Below, piece after piece: positions 39,101 to 50,471 of a stretch of 64,000 nt of DNA (its first letter is position 1; every line of letters begins with the position of its first letter). The notes under the pieces are model-generated. The model had not been told where the DNA came from. It did no database searches and was given only the letters and a program-made list of their open reading frames with translations. Origin of the DNA: Ophiostoma sp. CBS 140.51 (taxonomy: Eukaryota > Ascomycota > Sordariomycetes > Ophiostomatales > Ophiostomataceae); assembly GCA_029298735.1 (NCBI GenBank), contig JANSLP010000170.1, positions 1 to 64,000 of the forward strand, written 5' to 3'. The translations under genes and the position numbers were made by a program.

Positions 39101-40622
39101 GGACTATTGTGTTAGAGCGTGCGGACTCGCTGCTCAGAAGTACTTGGCCTGCTTACTCGACCGATTTGCCGTTTTGGTTTGTCAAGGGTCCAGCCTTGCT
39201 TTTTTTGTCTGTATCTTGTCAAGATGAAAGTGGGTGTCAAAAAGTAAGAAAGTGGTATTTTCTTTGTTTTGCTTTCTTATTGCCCTCCTTTATTTCATTT
39301 TTGTTCAGGTTGTTTTCATTTTCTCTGCAGTCCCTTGCCTGTTTGATATTGTTTCTTTGATTTTCTCACTCCTTTATTTTGCCTTTTGTTTTCTTTTGTT
39401 GCCTCCGCCAATAAGACAGCTCGTTCCGCTCAAAGTAAATCCGCACACGGCAAGGGAGGGTGAAATATTTGTTCATGTCGGAGTTGTGAAAGACTTCATT
39501 CAACACCACAAGCCTTCTTTCAAAAGGAACAAAAAAGTACCACCCAAAAAGCCCCTTCTCATGCAGGGTCATTGATCAGCTGGCCGCAGTTCGAGCTCCG
39601 TAAAATGGAGTCAGACATATCAAAGCCTGTTGGCTCGATGCCCATCACTTCCTGATTGTGACTTGTATGGGGTTCGCTTCTGCTGAATATTGCTGGTTTT
39701 GCTCCGTTCGACTATCTAGCTCGGTGGCACCTTGCCCAGAGCGGTATGCTGGTCTTTGGGAAAGAGTGAGTGATATGTCTCCGTTTTCCTGTTCTCCTCC
39801 CTCGTATTGAAACACTGCCCAAGAAAATTTCATCACTCTAGCCCGCCCTTGCTTGAGGATCTTGCTTTCGTCTTTGCTCGAACCGGACAAGGGGCAGACA
39901 CCTGGAAGGAGAGAAAAGTAACGACAAAAAGGAAAACAGTCCCACTCAAATGAGCCATCAATCCTGCGCGCATCACACAGCACAGACGGACCCTTCTTTT
40001 TTCGGCTTCTCCACCGTCCCAAGCATGAGGAATGAGCCACCAATTTTCATGGTCCCAGTCCCCATTCACCTCTGGTTTTTCAGTCCTAAATTTGACTGGG
40101 TCTCGGTCGTCTTTCATCAAGAAATGGGAGCACATTTGCCTTTCTTTCTTTCTGCTCTGGTTTCGCTGGGTCTCCCCGCCCAAGACGGAAGATGCGGAAC
40201 GCTGCGACGGAGTCTCCCCCAATTAAAATTAGCGTTTTTCTCGACTTTTTTCTTTTCGCCTTCTTCTTTTCAATATGGACCCATCGTGGTGTCCGTTCTT
40301 CCATTCATCGTCACCTCCTGGGCTTGTCTGGGCTAAAACAATTTCATATTTCATATTACATATTCCGTGGCCTGGTAAGATCATCTCGTCCCAGACGAGG
40401 CAGGAGGCGGCGTCGTCAACAAAGCAATAAGCCCGTCGTAAGTTTGTCCTTGGCTACAGGAAAATCTCAAAAATAGCGGAATGGTAGAAGGTAAAGAAAG
40501 AGAGGCAAAGAAGGCCGCGGCAGGGGCAGAGCCTTGCTCATCATCTCATTGACCTGCAGGATCTGTGGACAAGAGGGCGCTATTCTCTGTTCGACACATG
40601 ACTTGTCTGATCCCTTTTCCCG

Positions 40623-40637
40623 CCTGCCTGCCTGCCT
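40623..40637 (+). repeat. (CCTG)n microsatellite
   Basis: Just under four copies of the tetranucleotide CCTG in a row in the gene desert. Simple sequence, no function inferred. Confidence 0.7.
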
Positions 40638-41450
40638 CTTCCCTGTTCGAGAAGAATGCATGGTGAAAACAAGGCCGTCTGTTTTCACAGCGTCAGGATG
40701 GAGTCGGACATCTAACGAGCAGACTTTGGCGGTTGGACATGCATATCCAGAGTCTCCACCACACTCATTCACCCACATCACTCACACTCAAACTGGTTGC
40801 TTGACAAAACGACGTATCGTCTTTGAGCGACGTGGGGATAAGATACTTTCTCCGTCTCGATGACAACAGTCGGTGGCAGGCATCAGGCTTCTAACGGCGC
40901 CTCGTCGGGATTTCTTCACTTTTATTTGTTCCTTGTCACTTCTGTTTTTGCTTAGAGCCGTCCACTCGGGCTGCCTTTTTACACAATTACCAGGCCTGGC
41001 CTTCAAACTGCCACACCAACCTCGTCTCCTCATGCCCTGCTAATATCACGGACACAGCCAAACACTCCCAGCACCTGCGCTAATGCAGCCAGCTGCGTAG
41101 CTGATAAATCGTGTGTTTTTTTTTTTTGGCGTCGTTTCTGCAGTGTCTCAGGGTTGCTTCGCAGCTTCCTCGTACCTCGTTGCCCAGTATCGTGACTTCC
41201 AGATTGATTCTGGCCCTGCGTTCCTTCCTCTTTCTTATATTTTAATTCCCAACCGTTGCTCTAATGCCGGCTAGTCCACGCGGTGTGCGCAGTAAGGCAT
41301 TTTCTGAACAGCAAACCACCAGCCGGTCCGGACTCTGTAGGAAAGGAGAAGGAGATGAAGGCACAACAAAAGCGTTGAGATGCGACGAGGAAGGAGCGAC
41401 CAAGCAGCAAGCAAGCTGCCCAGGAAAACTAAAGGAGAAAGAGCAAGGGG

Positions 41451-44400
41451 ATACGTTCTTTCCGTGTGAAGATGAAAACACTTTGGAAAGAGGAGAGTGA
41501 TGTCTTTCGAGAAGGGATGTACTTTCTTTTCTTGGGCACAATCATAGAGTGGCACCCTCCACGCACGCCCCTTCTGACAGACTTTCCTCTTCTTCTGCAC
41601 GCCCCCTTCTGTTCTTTCCTTCACTCCATTTTGCACCCATTTGCACCTTCCCGGCCGCGTTGTGAGCTTAACTTTTTCTTCCTCGCTCTTTTTGGCCCTA
41701 TGGTAAAACCACCCACCATGATTCACCACCCACACCCCTCCCCACCCAAAACTGCTAAAACACACACCCCACTAAACGATGTTCTGCACGCTCTCCATAA
41801 TCAGATAGATCCTGATCTTCCGCGCCAACGACTCTCAGACCCCCGCCCTTACCAGAGCCAATTTGGAACGTCCTTTTCTTTTCTTTTTCTGTTTCTCTTT
41901 TCGATGCCAGCCGGCCGTGGTGGCGTTGCCACGTTATTATGCCCCCCATTGTAGACAAGGGCTCCGCAGAGAGCGCCTGCCCTGTTTACTTTGCGTTTCG
42001 AGGTATCATGTATCTCTTTCCTTAATTTGTGTTTGGATGCCCATCTTTCGTTCTTTGGTCCTTTGTTCCTGCCCTCCGCTTGTCGCTCTGACCTTTTTGT
42101 CTCGGCCGTCTGTCCTTCCCTCCTTCTTCCATTCTCCCTTCTATCCCTCTGTTTCGCTTGGTTGTAGCTCCCGGATCAGGCTTCCTTCCCGCTTAGGAAA
42201 TGTTTACGGCTGTTCATTCTCTAAACTATAAATGAAAAAGAACTGCTCCTTCCTCGCCGCGTTCTTGCCCCCGTGAGATGTTTGTGGCTTTGTCGCGCGT
42301 ATTGTTGGCTGCACCTTCCTTTCGCACTCCGTAGTCCTTTGCGCCTTCCTCTAAAAACATTGGCATTATCATCGTTAGTTCGCCGTGCTCCGAAGCCGTA
42401 CCTCCCCACTTCCAAAGGAAGAAGGAACAATATCCGCCGATTCTCGTCCCTTTTTCCCTTTGGCATTTGCCCTCTTTTTTTTCTTTTTCTTTTTCTTTTC
42501 CACTCTAACTCTTTTTTTATTCACCTCCACCCCATGCCAGCACATGCGCACATCCCTTGACGCTCAACCTTTTTGATCATCATCCATTCCTCCCACTGTT
42601 CAGTGTTTGCCCATCAACCCATCAACGAATACGATGCACGACGATGCTTCCCCCAATTACAGCCACCCCCCAGTGCGACACTCCCCTCCCTCCGCCCTTT
42701 ATTCCCCCTTACCCACATCTGCATGCTCGCACGGCGGTGCTGCATCTGGTCATAGCTTTTTTTTTTTTTTTACAAAGGAACTGGACCTGTGCAGAAACGA
42801 CACTGCGCAGCACCACTACTTTATGTGCCAGCAATTCGAAAAAAAAAAGGGCACGAGGCCGAGCCAAATAAATGGACAACCAAGTCATTAATAAAATGAC
42901 GACCAGCCATTTCTATGTCTCGAGTTACGATCCGTGGGGTTCATCAACCAAACGAGCAACCAACATGGAAGAATGCCGTCTTCTATTTTCCATTTGGCGC
43001 TCCTTGTTCTCTTTTCCCCTTTCGCCTCGGCCGTCCCTTGTCACCTTTTTGCCGTCCATCGTCCAAGTTGTATCTTATTCCGGGCAACCCTTGTTTGCTA
43101 TTCACAATCAATGTGTGACCCGTGCAATGTGCAGGCTCAAACCAATGGACAGGACATGTTCCAACAACGGCAGGGGGCCGGTGGCTGCACTCTACCGGTC
43201 TGTTATGAGACTAGGGGAGAAAGGAGTGTGCAGAAAGCAGAAACGACGAGAAAGGAAAGAGAAAGAAAGAAAACAGATCATGGGAATATATCTCACGCGG
43301 CATCGTACCGAGAGGTTCACCAAAGGCACGGAGCACATGCACAAAAGTGAGATACTTTTCCATTTCAATCAAACAAACAGCGCCCATCCTGCACGCACCT
43401 TTTTACCTTTTTGATGGAGACATGGAGCCAATCCATGCCACCCTTACGAGTTGACACGCCCCTTTATCCTCCGAATAGGATACCAAAGAGAGACAAACGC
43501 CCCACCAGCAGGGCTTGCAGAACGCAGCAGGGCGCCAACAGCCAGACACCAAGCGGAACCAGCCAAAAGGCCGGTGTTCTTCCAGACGAAAGAAAGGTGA
43601 GACATTGGCAAAAGGACAAGGGCTGCTCCAAAAGCTGACCGGCTTCGACCTTGCCAACCCAGGTATGAATTGCACAGCACACAGCCGAACAAGAAGGCGG
43701 TGACGGACGCCTCTGGCGCACACATAGCACAAATGCACACGGCCTCAGTTACCCCAGTCGCCTCAGTTCCAGGCAGTCGCATATTCGCTCCTTGAGGTTT
43801 GACCAGAAATAGAGATTACGGCTGTGCCACAAGGTACACATACACCGTCATGCTCGCATCTCACGAGATATGCAATACGCTGCATCTGACTGCCAGGCGA
43901 GAGAAACGAAAATGGGAGCACGGAAATGAGAGTGGACAAAGTGCACAAGCGAGAAAACAAGAAAACCAACATCAACAACTCCATTTTAGCTGGTCAAGTC
44001 ACAAACAACGACCACAAGCGATATGGAGTGACAGCGGCCTGCGTTGAGAAAGTCCGTCCGTATGCCCGAAGAACCCCCTTCGGCTGGTGCATCGCCGGTG
44101 TACCTTTTGCATCGTGCTTTCTTCATCTCAGCAAAGGAATGCCTGCACTATGGGGGATAGTGCTGTTCGACATCTCCTTTGAGGAAAAGACGCCCACGCG
44201 AGCGTCTTGGCCCTAGATTACTTTACGCCCGCTACAACCCCGACCAACCGGCAAAGCCTACACATACTACACAAACAAGTATCACCCAGTCATGGTCTGA
44301 CACGGCGTCGTTGTTGTGGCTCAATAAGTCGATGGTTCAAGCAAACATGGGAAAATGCATCCATCATCGAATCTTGCGCGGAGGAACAGACAACGGAACA

Positions 44401-47194
44401 TATTCAACCCTCAACGGGTGGTATTCGCGTCCTCTTCATCAATGGGAGGGGGCCCGAGAACTGAGCGCTTTCCAGCACACCCCACACACCCCTTTCTCTT
44501 TCCTGCCGGCTCACTCGCATGCGTAGCATGAGGTGCAAGGAGCACGGCTGGATCAGGGTGTTGGATGGGCTGGATGCACAACGATGACACGGATCTGCTC
44601 AAACATGGGGCAGCCGTCTGTGGCCTGGGCCTCGCCGGGCCTGGGCAGAAAAGGGGAACGAGGAACGAGCAACGAGCAACGAAGAAAAGGCGGGAAACAA
44701 CCACGACTCCAGTCTCCACGACACGACGAAGAGGTGCAGTTCAAGACTGGAAGAGGCAAAAAGGCAAATGGGGTGTGTGGCTTCCGAACCGGAGAAGACA
44801 GAACGGGGGTGTGACAGTTTGGAGCTGGCCGCCTAGCTTGCGAGGAGCTAGTTGATGGCTGTCTCCATTTTGCTTTGTCTTTCCCACTGTCGGCCGTCCC
44901 CTTTTCTCGCCCTTCGTGCTCGCCTGTTGGCCCAAGTCTGGCTTTTTTGGCTTCTTTTTCGTTTTCCATGGCTGTTCCAGGACCAATCTCCGCTATGGCC
45001 ACACCCCCTGCTTTGTTCCACCCTGCCCATCCTCAGCGCCCTATCCATGTCGCTCCGCCTTTTGCTTCTGTTGAACAGCCTCTTTTAGTGCCTTTTGTGA
45101 TGTTTTGCTCTTGGACCCCAGGCCTTCCATCCCTTCCACACACCCTTCCAGCTCTCGCCTCCGTCATCTCTCCTGGCCTTGACCGCCACCCGCAAAATAG
45201 AACAGCCTGTCCATCATCGCCTGCTACTGGCTGGATTTCTGGTCGCTTTTCGCTTTTCCTCGTCCTTGACTGGACCAGACGGCTACCACCCATGCCAATA
45301 TGGCCAACGACTGGCTCGGCCACTCTGTCACTGACTGTCACCACCAACCAAAACCAACACAAGGCACTACGACGCACTTCCGTTCCGCAATGGTCGCTCA
45401 CGCATCCCGCATCGTGAGCCTTTTCAACCCGGTCTGGTCCACTTCTGGTACAATTCGCTCGCTCGACCGTAACTTTGCAGAGTGCGCGAGCCGTCGCCGG
45501 CCTCGTAGGCTAAGACCGCAGCAATTACGTCTCCCTCAACAGCCGTAAGACACGACAGTTCAGTCACATACGAGGTGCAAGTACACATACGAGACGACGG
45601 GCATAAACAGCATTTTGCAAAGTATCTTACTCCGTACAAACTTCACCCTCCTTCCCTCCTCAACACCGGGACACGCTACGCCGTAAGTGCTCAGTGTATC
45701 TGAGGCCCTTTTCATTACGCAGTGCACCGCTGCGTACCGAGAATGGGTCTGGTCTGGGCTGTGGCTCCTCGTCTGGCTGGCACTGTAGCCCTCGCCCCTT
45801 TTCTCTCTGCAGTTGCAAAAGCACCGCCGTCACACTCGCGGCCGTTCCATTTGCAACTCCCTTTTTCCACTGTTGGCGGCCGCAAATGCACGGCTACTCC
45901 ATGCTTTTCTTTATTCCCCATCCCTCCAACAATAGCGACGGAGTAATAATAACACTCAGGCGTTTCCACAGATCCCTGCCGCCATCCATATGACGCATGC
46001 ACTTGCGACTAACCATTCCTTTCAGCACCTTGTCCAAGACGTTCTCAGTCAAGCCTCCCGACCCATGTCAACCACCACTGTCTATCACTTCTTCACCCAA
46101 TTTTGTTCCTTTCTTCCCGCCGCCTTTTTCTCTTTCTCGACAAAGTATCTTGTTTTTGTGTGTTTTTCGCGCTGCTCACGGCACGGTTCAACAAACGAAA
46201 ACAAACTCTGCTCCGAATAGGGTACAAGGCCATACCAAGCTACATTTGTATACAAAGCTACTGATTACATCGTCCCTCACCGCGAAGTACTTTGTGTTTT
46301 AGTCCGCCCATCCATCCCAATTTCTTGAACATCGCACGCGCCCACGTCCACAACCAAAACCAAACAAACACCACCTAGTAAGACACACACGCCCAAAGCA
46401 CCCAAACACCCAAAATACCCAAAACACACAAACAAAAGTGCACATCCCTCGCCAGTATCCGTCCTCGTACCGACACAAAGGAAGTCGTAGTGTAGTGCCT
46501 TTGTGAGATGCAATAAATGCAACTCCTTTGTCAAAGATGTTTCTGTTGTTTCTGCTCCGAGCTCGTACCTCCCCAATATCTGACCTCCCATGCTACCTTG
46601 CCTGTGGCCGCGTCCTAGAGTCAAACATGGCCCCGTTCCTTGTCTAATACACGGCGCAACTCCGTATTTCTGCCCTTTCGTGCCAAAATGGCTGCTGTCC
46701 ACTTTGGCTCCCAGGCTAGCCTTGCCCTGCTTGATTGACCATTTGCCCCATGGCCCTTTGCTTTCTTTTTTCCTCTTTCCGCTTTCTTTTCTTTTCTCTT
46801 AGTTCTTCCTTTGCCTTTCCATTCCACTTTGTTTCTTACCTTCCACACCCCCCCTCCCCTCTGTTTCCCTTTCCATCCCACACCCCCCCTTTCTTCCCCA
46901 TCATGTGTGGAGTTCGTCAGGATGATACTTAACCTGGCCCGGTGCCATCCTTTCTTTAAGGTTCCCATCTTGTTATGAACATATCAAAATCCAACACGAT
47001 CCAGATCAACAATATATCATAACAAGGGGGGCCGCTTCTCGTCTCCTTCCCTCTTCTCTCCTTTCCTTTCTCATCTTCAACTCTCTCTTCCGTCAACACA
47101 ACAACATACTGACTCTCACAACAACGTCACCACATCTTCTTTCCCCCTCCTCCTTCTTCACCATCATCTCTCTCTCTCCTTCTCAACCGCCAAG
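41451..47194. other. gene desert, right part and long upstream region of the Q-rich gene
   Basis: No gene is supportable. The plus strand is pyrimidine-rich at about 41560-42760 and 44870-45120, and again at 46740-47190 just before the next start codon, so at least the last block is the promoter and leader of the gene at 47195. TACGGAGT/ACTCCGTA copies occur at 42326-42333, 45628-45637 and 46659-46666. Open frames are short (under about 180 codons) and lie in the stop-poor CT-rich strand. Confidence 0.55.
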
Positions 47195-48463
47195 ATGATG
47201 TCCTACGTTTACGGCAACCCGTACGCTCAACAGCAGCAACCACACCAATCACAACAATACCAGCCATCAGCATATCAACAACAGTCGAGCGATGCTTTCC
47301 TTGAGGATCTTTCCCGCCAACTAGCATCAGCCTCGTCAACAATCAGAAGACGTCACTCGCGGTCCTCTCAGTATGGCTCAAGGACACCCGGTTCAGCGAT
47401 GCGTATCACCAAGCCCACCAGCGCCAACAACAGCCCTCAGTCTTCAGTCATGATGCAGGCACGGAAACGCATGGCTCAGGATGCCAGCATGTACGCCAGC
47501 CCGCACCGGATTCCCCAGCAGCTGATCACCGCCCCAGACTACCTCGCCATCAACAACCGCTACGACACCTCCGCCGAGGCCGCAGCATCTCGCCCAGCAC
47601 GCCCCGTCAGCTGGCACCCGAGCAGCACATATCTGATGCCCAACCAGCTTCCGATGCAGCAGATGCCTCTGTCTCTGGCAACGAACTTCCAGGTGCCCGC
47701 CCAGATGTCCGCATATGCCACGCCTGCTCTTCCGGCTGCCGATTACGAGCCATTCCCGTCTATGCAGCCTTTTACCCTCAGCCCATCAGCGTACTCAAAC
47801 CAGACTTCGCCATCCACGGCCTTCTCACCGTACTCTGGCAACTTTGATAGCACCGCTGCCGGCCACTACTACTCGCCCAACCCATGGGCCCTGTCCCCTT
47901 CGGTCAACGCCAACGGTGTCATGTTTGACAAGCTGCCGTCTCCGGTCGACTGCCCTGCCCTGATCAACACCAGCCACTCGCAGCAGCAGCAGCAGCAGGC
48001 CCCTATCAACCAGAGCCAGGTCTACCAGGAGCAGCCTCAGAACGTCCACAGCCAGCCCACGACGGAGGCATCGACCTCGACCGAGTGGAACAGCTTTGCC
48101 ACGCACGGCTTCACTGCACCGCGCACCCCGCCGGACAACAACGGTTTCTCTGCAGCTGAGCCGGCGCAGGCACGGATTCCCAGCGAGGGCAGCATTGTCG
48201 CGTGTCAGGAGCAGGACGACGAGCCCGAGGGCGAGATCCTCGTTGGCATGGGCCTGTACGACCCTCCGGAGAAGGAGGTCATGGACCCTACTCTGCAGAA
48301 CTACCGCTCGTCCGTCGCTCAACTTCTCGGCTCGGCTTACAAGTTCCCTGAGCCAACTGGCAAGGGCTTGAAGCTCGAGGATGCCTGGGAGCCCCCAGAG
48401 AACCTGGACGACGACGAGGAGGAGGACGACGAGGAGCGTGACGCCGAGGGCGAAGAACAATAG
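47195..48463 (+). CDS. Q-rich conserved fungal protein of unknown function
   Basis: One uninterrupted frame of 422 aa. The N-terminus is Gln-rich (QQQQPHQSQQ) and the middle is Ser/Pro/Gln/Asn/Tyr-rich, low in charge and probably disordered, with a six-glutamine run encoded by pure CAG at 47981-47998. A basic Ser/Arg patch (STIRRRHSRSS) lies near residues 50-60. The last 85 residues look like the conserved part: ILVGMGLYDPPEK, then TGKGLKLEDAWEPPE, ending in a strongly acidic tail. I recall similar GMGLYD...GKGLKLE endings in uncharacterised ascomycete proteins, but know no function. Two ATGs are adjacent; the first is used. The prion-like composition and acidic end would fit a regulatory or assembly role, which is inference only. 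It follows the 27-kb gene-free region. Confidence 0.85.
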   Translation: MMSYVYGNPYAQQQQPHQSQQYQPSAYQQQSSDAFLEDLSRQLASASSTIRRRHSRSSQYGSRTPGSAMRITKPTSANNSPQSSVMMQARKRMAQDASMYASPHRIPQQLITAPDYLAINNRYDTSAEAAASRPARPVSWHPSSTYLMPNQLPMQQMPLSLATNFQVPAQMSAYATPALPAADYEPFPSMQPFTLSPSAYSNQTSPSTAFSPYSGNFDSTAAGHYYSPNPWALSPSVNANGVMFDKLPSPVDCPALINTSHSQQQQQQAPINQSQVYQEQPQNVHSQPTTEASTSTEWNSFATHGFTAPRTPPDNNGFSAAEPAQARIPSEGSIVACQEQDDEPEGEILVGMGLYDPPEKEVMDPTLQNYRSSVAQLLGSAYKFPEPTGKGLKLEDAWEPPENLDDDEEEDDEERDAEGEEQ

Positions 48464-50471
48464 ACGACTTGCTACTATATCAAGCCGTCGTGTAATATCA
48501 ACAATAACCACAACAAATTTGCACCAACTGCAACTATCAAACGCCATTCCTTTTCGACAACGAAACAACAAAAACATTAATTTCCTTTGTTTTTTTAATG
48601 ACGACATACGACAATGGCCTACTTAACGAATTTCTTTTATTTTATCGGGTCTTGGGTTCTACAGGAAGGGTTATTAGAAATCAGGGACGACATTCTTTTT
48701 CTTTTGGGACCATATTGGGGACAAACGGCATACAAACAGATGACTCTTCGCGGAGCATGGCCAACTGTCAGGGTTTATTTCTGTGCTTTTGATTTCTGGG
48801 AAATCATACCTTACAAGAAGGGCATTTTTTCAGCACCGGAGCAATTCGGGTTGAAAAAAAGAAATCATTGGGAGCCTTTCTATTTTATTTATCTTTTTGG
48901 GAGCACAGAAGCGAGCATCCAGCGTTTGTCTTTTTTTTTTCTTTACACTTTTTTCCACTGGGCATGTCCAGGCACTTTTTAGGATTTTTTTTGATTGTTG
49001 ATACAGAGATACCCATTTGGAAACCTAGCATTCCCATTTGAAAGAAAAAGACAAAAGACTTTACACACTTTTACTGTTACTTATTCTTCCACTTTACGGA
49101 TCATGCACGTTTGTGACTAGTGATACACATACATATATGTGGGAAACAAAAGGAGAAAGCACATATCGAAAGTAAACAAAAAGATGCACGTGAAGGTCTT
49201 TCCAAGATGCACGGGCGTCGAAATGAGGAGCATCCCAAAAATGCCATACTTGTTGTCATGCTTCTCCTGTGAGATTTTATTTTTATCCCGCACTTTTTTC
49301 TCCCGTCGTTGCTTTTTCTCGTTCACAAATCTTGATGAGCCAAAGCGAAGGATGCAATAATCATGGCGAAAAGGTCGGACGTTGTTTTCTATTCTGTCCC
49401 TGTTCCTGTTGTTTGGTCCCACAGTATGTCTGAAAAAGACACACCCCTTTGCACGGGCCACTTTTTATTTATATTTGGGTTCGGCTCTCCCTTCCAGTTT
49501 CTTTTTGTTTCATTCTTCATTCGCCTCACTGTGGGGCCCTCACTCTCAGTGGGAGAAGACTGTTGTCTTTGATGGCGGGGCCCTCCGAAGCAGAGCCGCC
49601 CCGCCCCTTCCTTTCGACTGCCAGGGGTCAGAAAGACGCTCGAAATCAATGAACGTTCTGAGCGCTTTGAGAGAGAGACGAAAAAAACCGGGGCTCGGGC
49701 CTGATCTGGTCTGGCCCCTTTCTTGCAGGCAAGTCTTTCGTCTTCAGGCTTTTTAACCACGCTGGACGCACACCCCTTTCAACAGGCACCCCCACCCTCC
49801 TCTTCTTTTCACTTCCCTTCCAAAGCCCCCTGGCGTCATCGTTCTCGCTTCTCACAAGGGGCGTGCTGAAAATACAGCACTCCGTAAGAAAACTGTCAGT
49901 GATCTACACCCCCCCGGTCCCCTTTCTCACACAAAATCCTGTTCAAGAGTTCATGCTTGCTTCTTGCTTGCAGCATCGGATGCCATCGTCAAAGCTCCGG
50001 TTGAAAATGCAATCCAAGTTGTCAACAATAGCGAGATGGAAGATGTCATGAGCGAAGATCAAAAAGAGGGGACCTGATTGCTAGAGATTACGAGGCCTTT
50101 TGGCATGCACAAGAGGAGGTTCACGGTCTTGGACAATGATGGAAGAACGAGAATATCGTATTCAGATATAAGAAATAATTAAAAAAATGTAGAGAAAAAA
50201 TGTGTGCAATTAATTCATATTTACTAGAAGTCCGAAATAAAATCCAACAAAAATCAAAACGAGAAATACCATATTTCAGAAATACATCAAAATACACAGT
50301 AAAATAAAACACATACATTATTAGGACTGAAGACCACATGACCTCTTAAGCATGGCTAGCAGATGTTCCATAAACGATGCCAAAGATGACCATGTCATGG
50401 GCAGAACTTGAAGTGGCAGCAAAGAACAAGAGCCTTCAATAGGCTCTGGACCAAAAAAGACACAGTCCATC
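48464..50471. other. intergenic region between convergent genes
   Basis: This lies between the 3' ends of the plus-strand Q-rich gene and the minus-strand sugar kinase. T-rich 3' flank covers about 48480-49100. Bases 50130-50330 are A/T-rich, fitting the 3' flank of the kinase. I see no gene; one ACTCCGTA motif lies at 49879-49886. Confidence 0.6.

Larger units (their letters stand above)
33751..41450. other. gene desert, right-central part
   Basis: No gene is supportable. Pyrimidine-rich plus-strand blocks occur at about 37480-38090 and 38820-39410. Bases 38347-38817 differ from their surroundings: fewer CT or GA tracts, more CpG, and a 156-codon frame of balanced amino-acid composition but without an ATG at its left end. 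A perfect 12-base inverted repeat lies at 36109-36120 and 36181-36192. A (CCTG) microsatellite is at 40623-40637. Confidence 0.55.

Noticed and set aside
20305..47194. Giant mobile element or decayed transposon cluster as the cause of the gene desert
   Set aside because: No tyrosine recombinase, transposase or reverse transcriptase frame, no terminal repeats, and no strongly AT-rich RIP-like sequence could be seen by eye. A repeat search would settle this.
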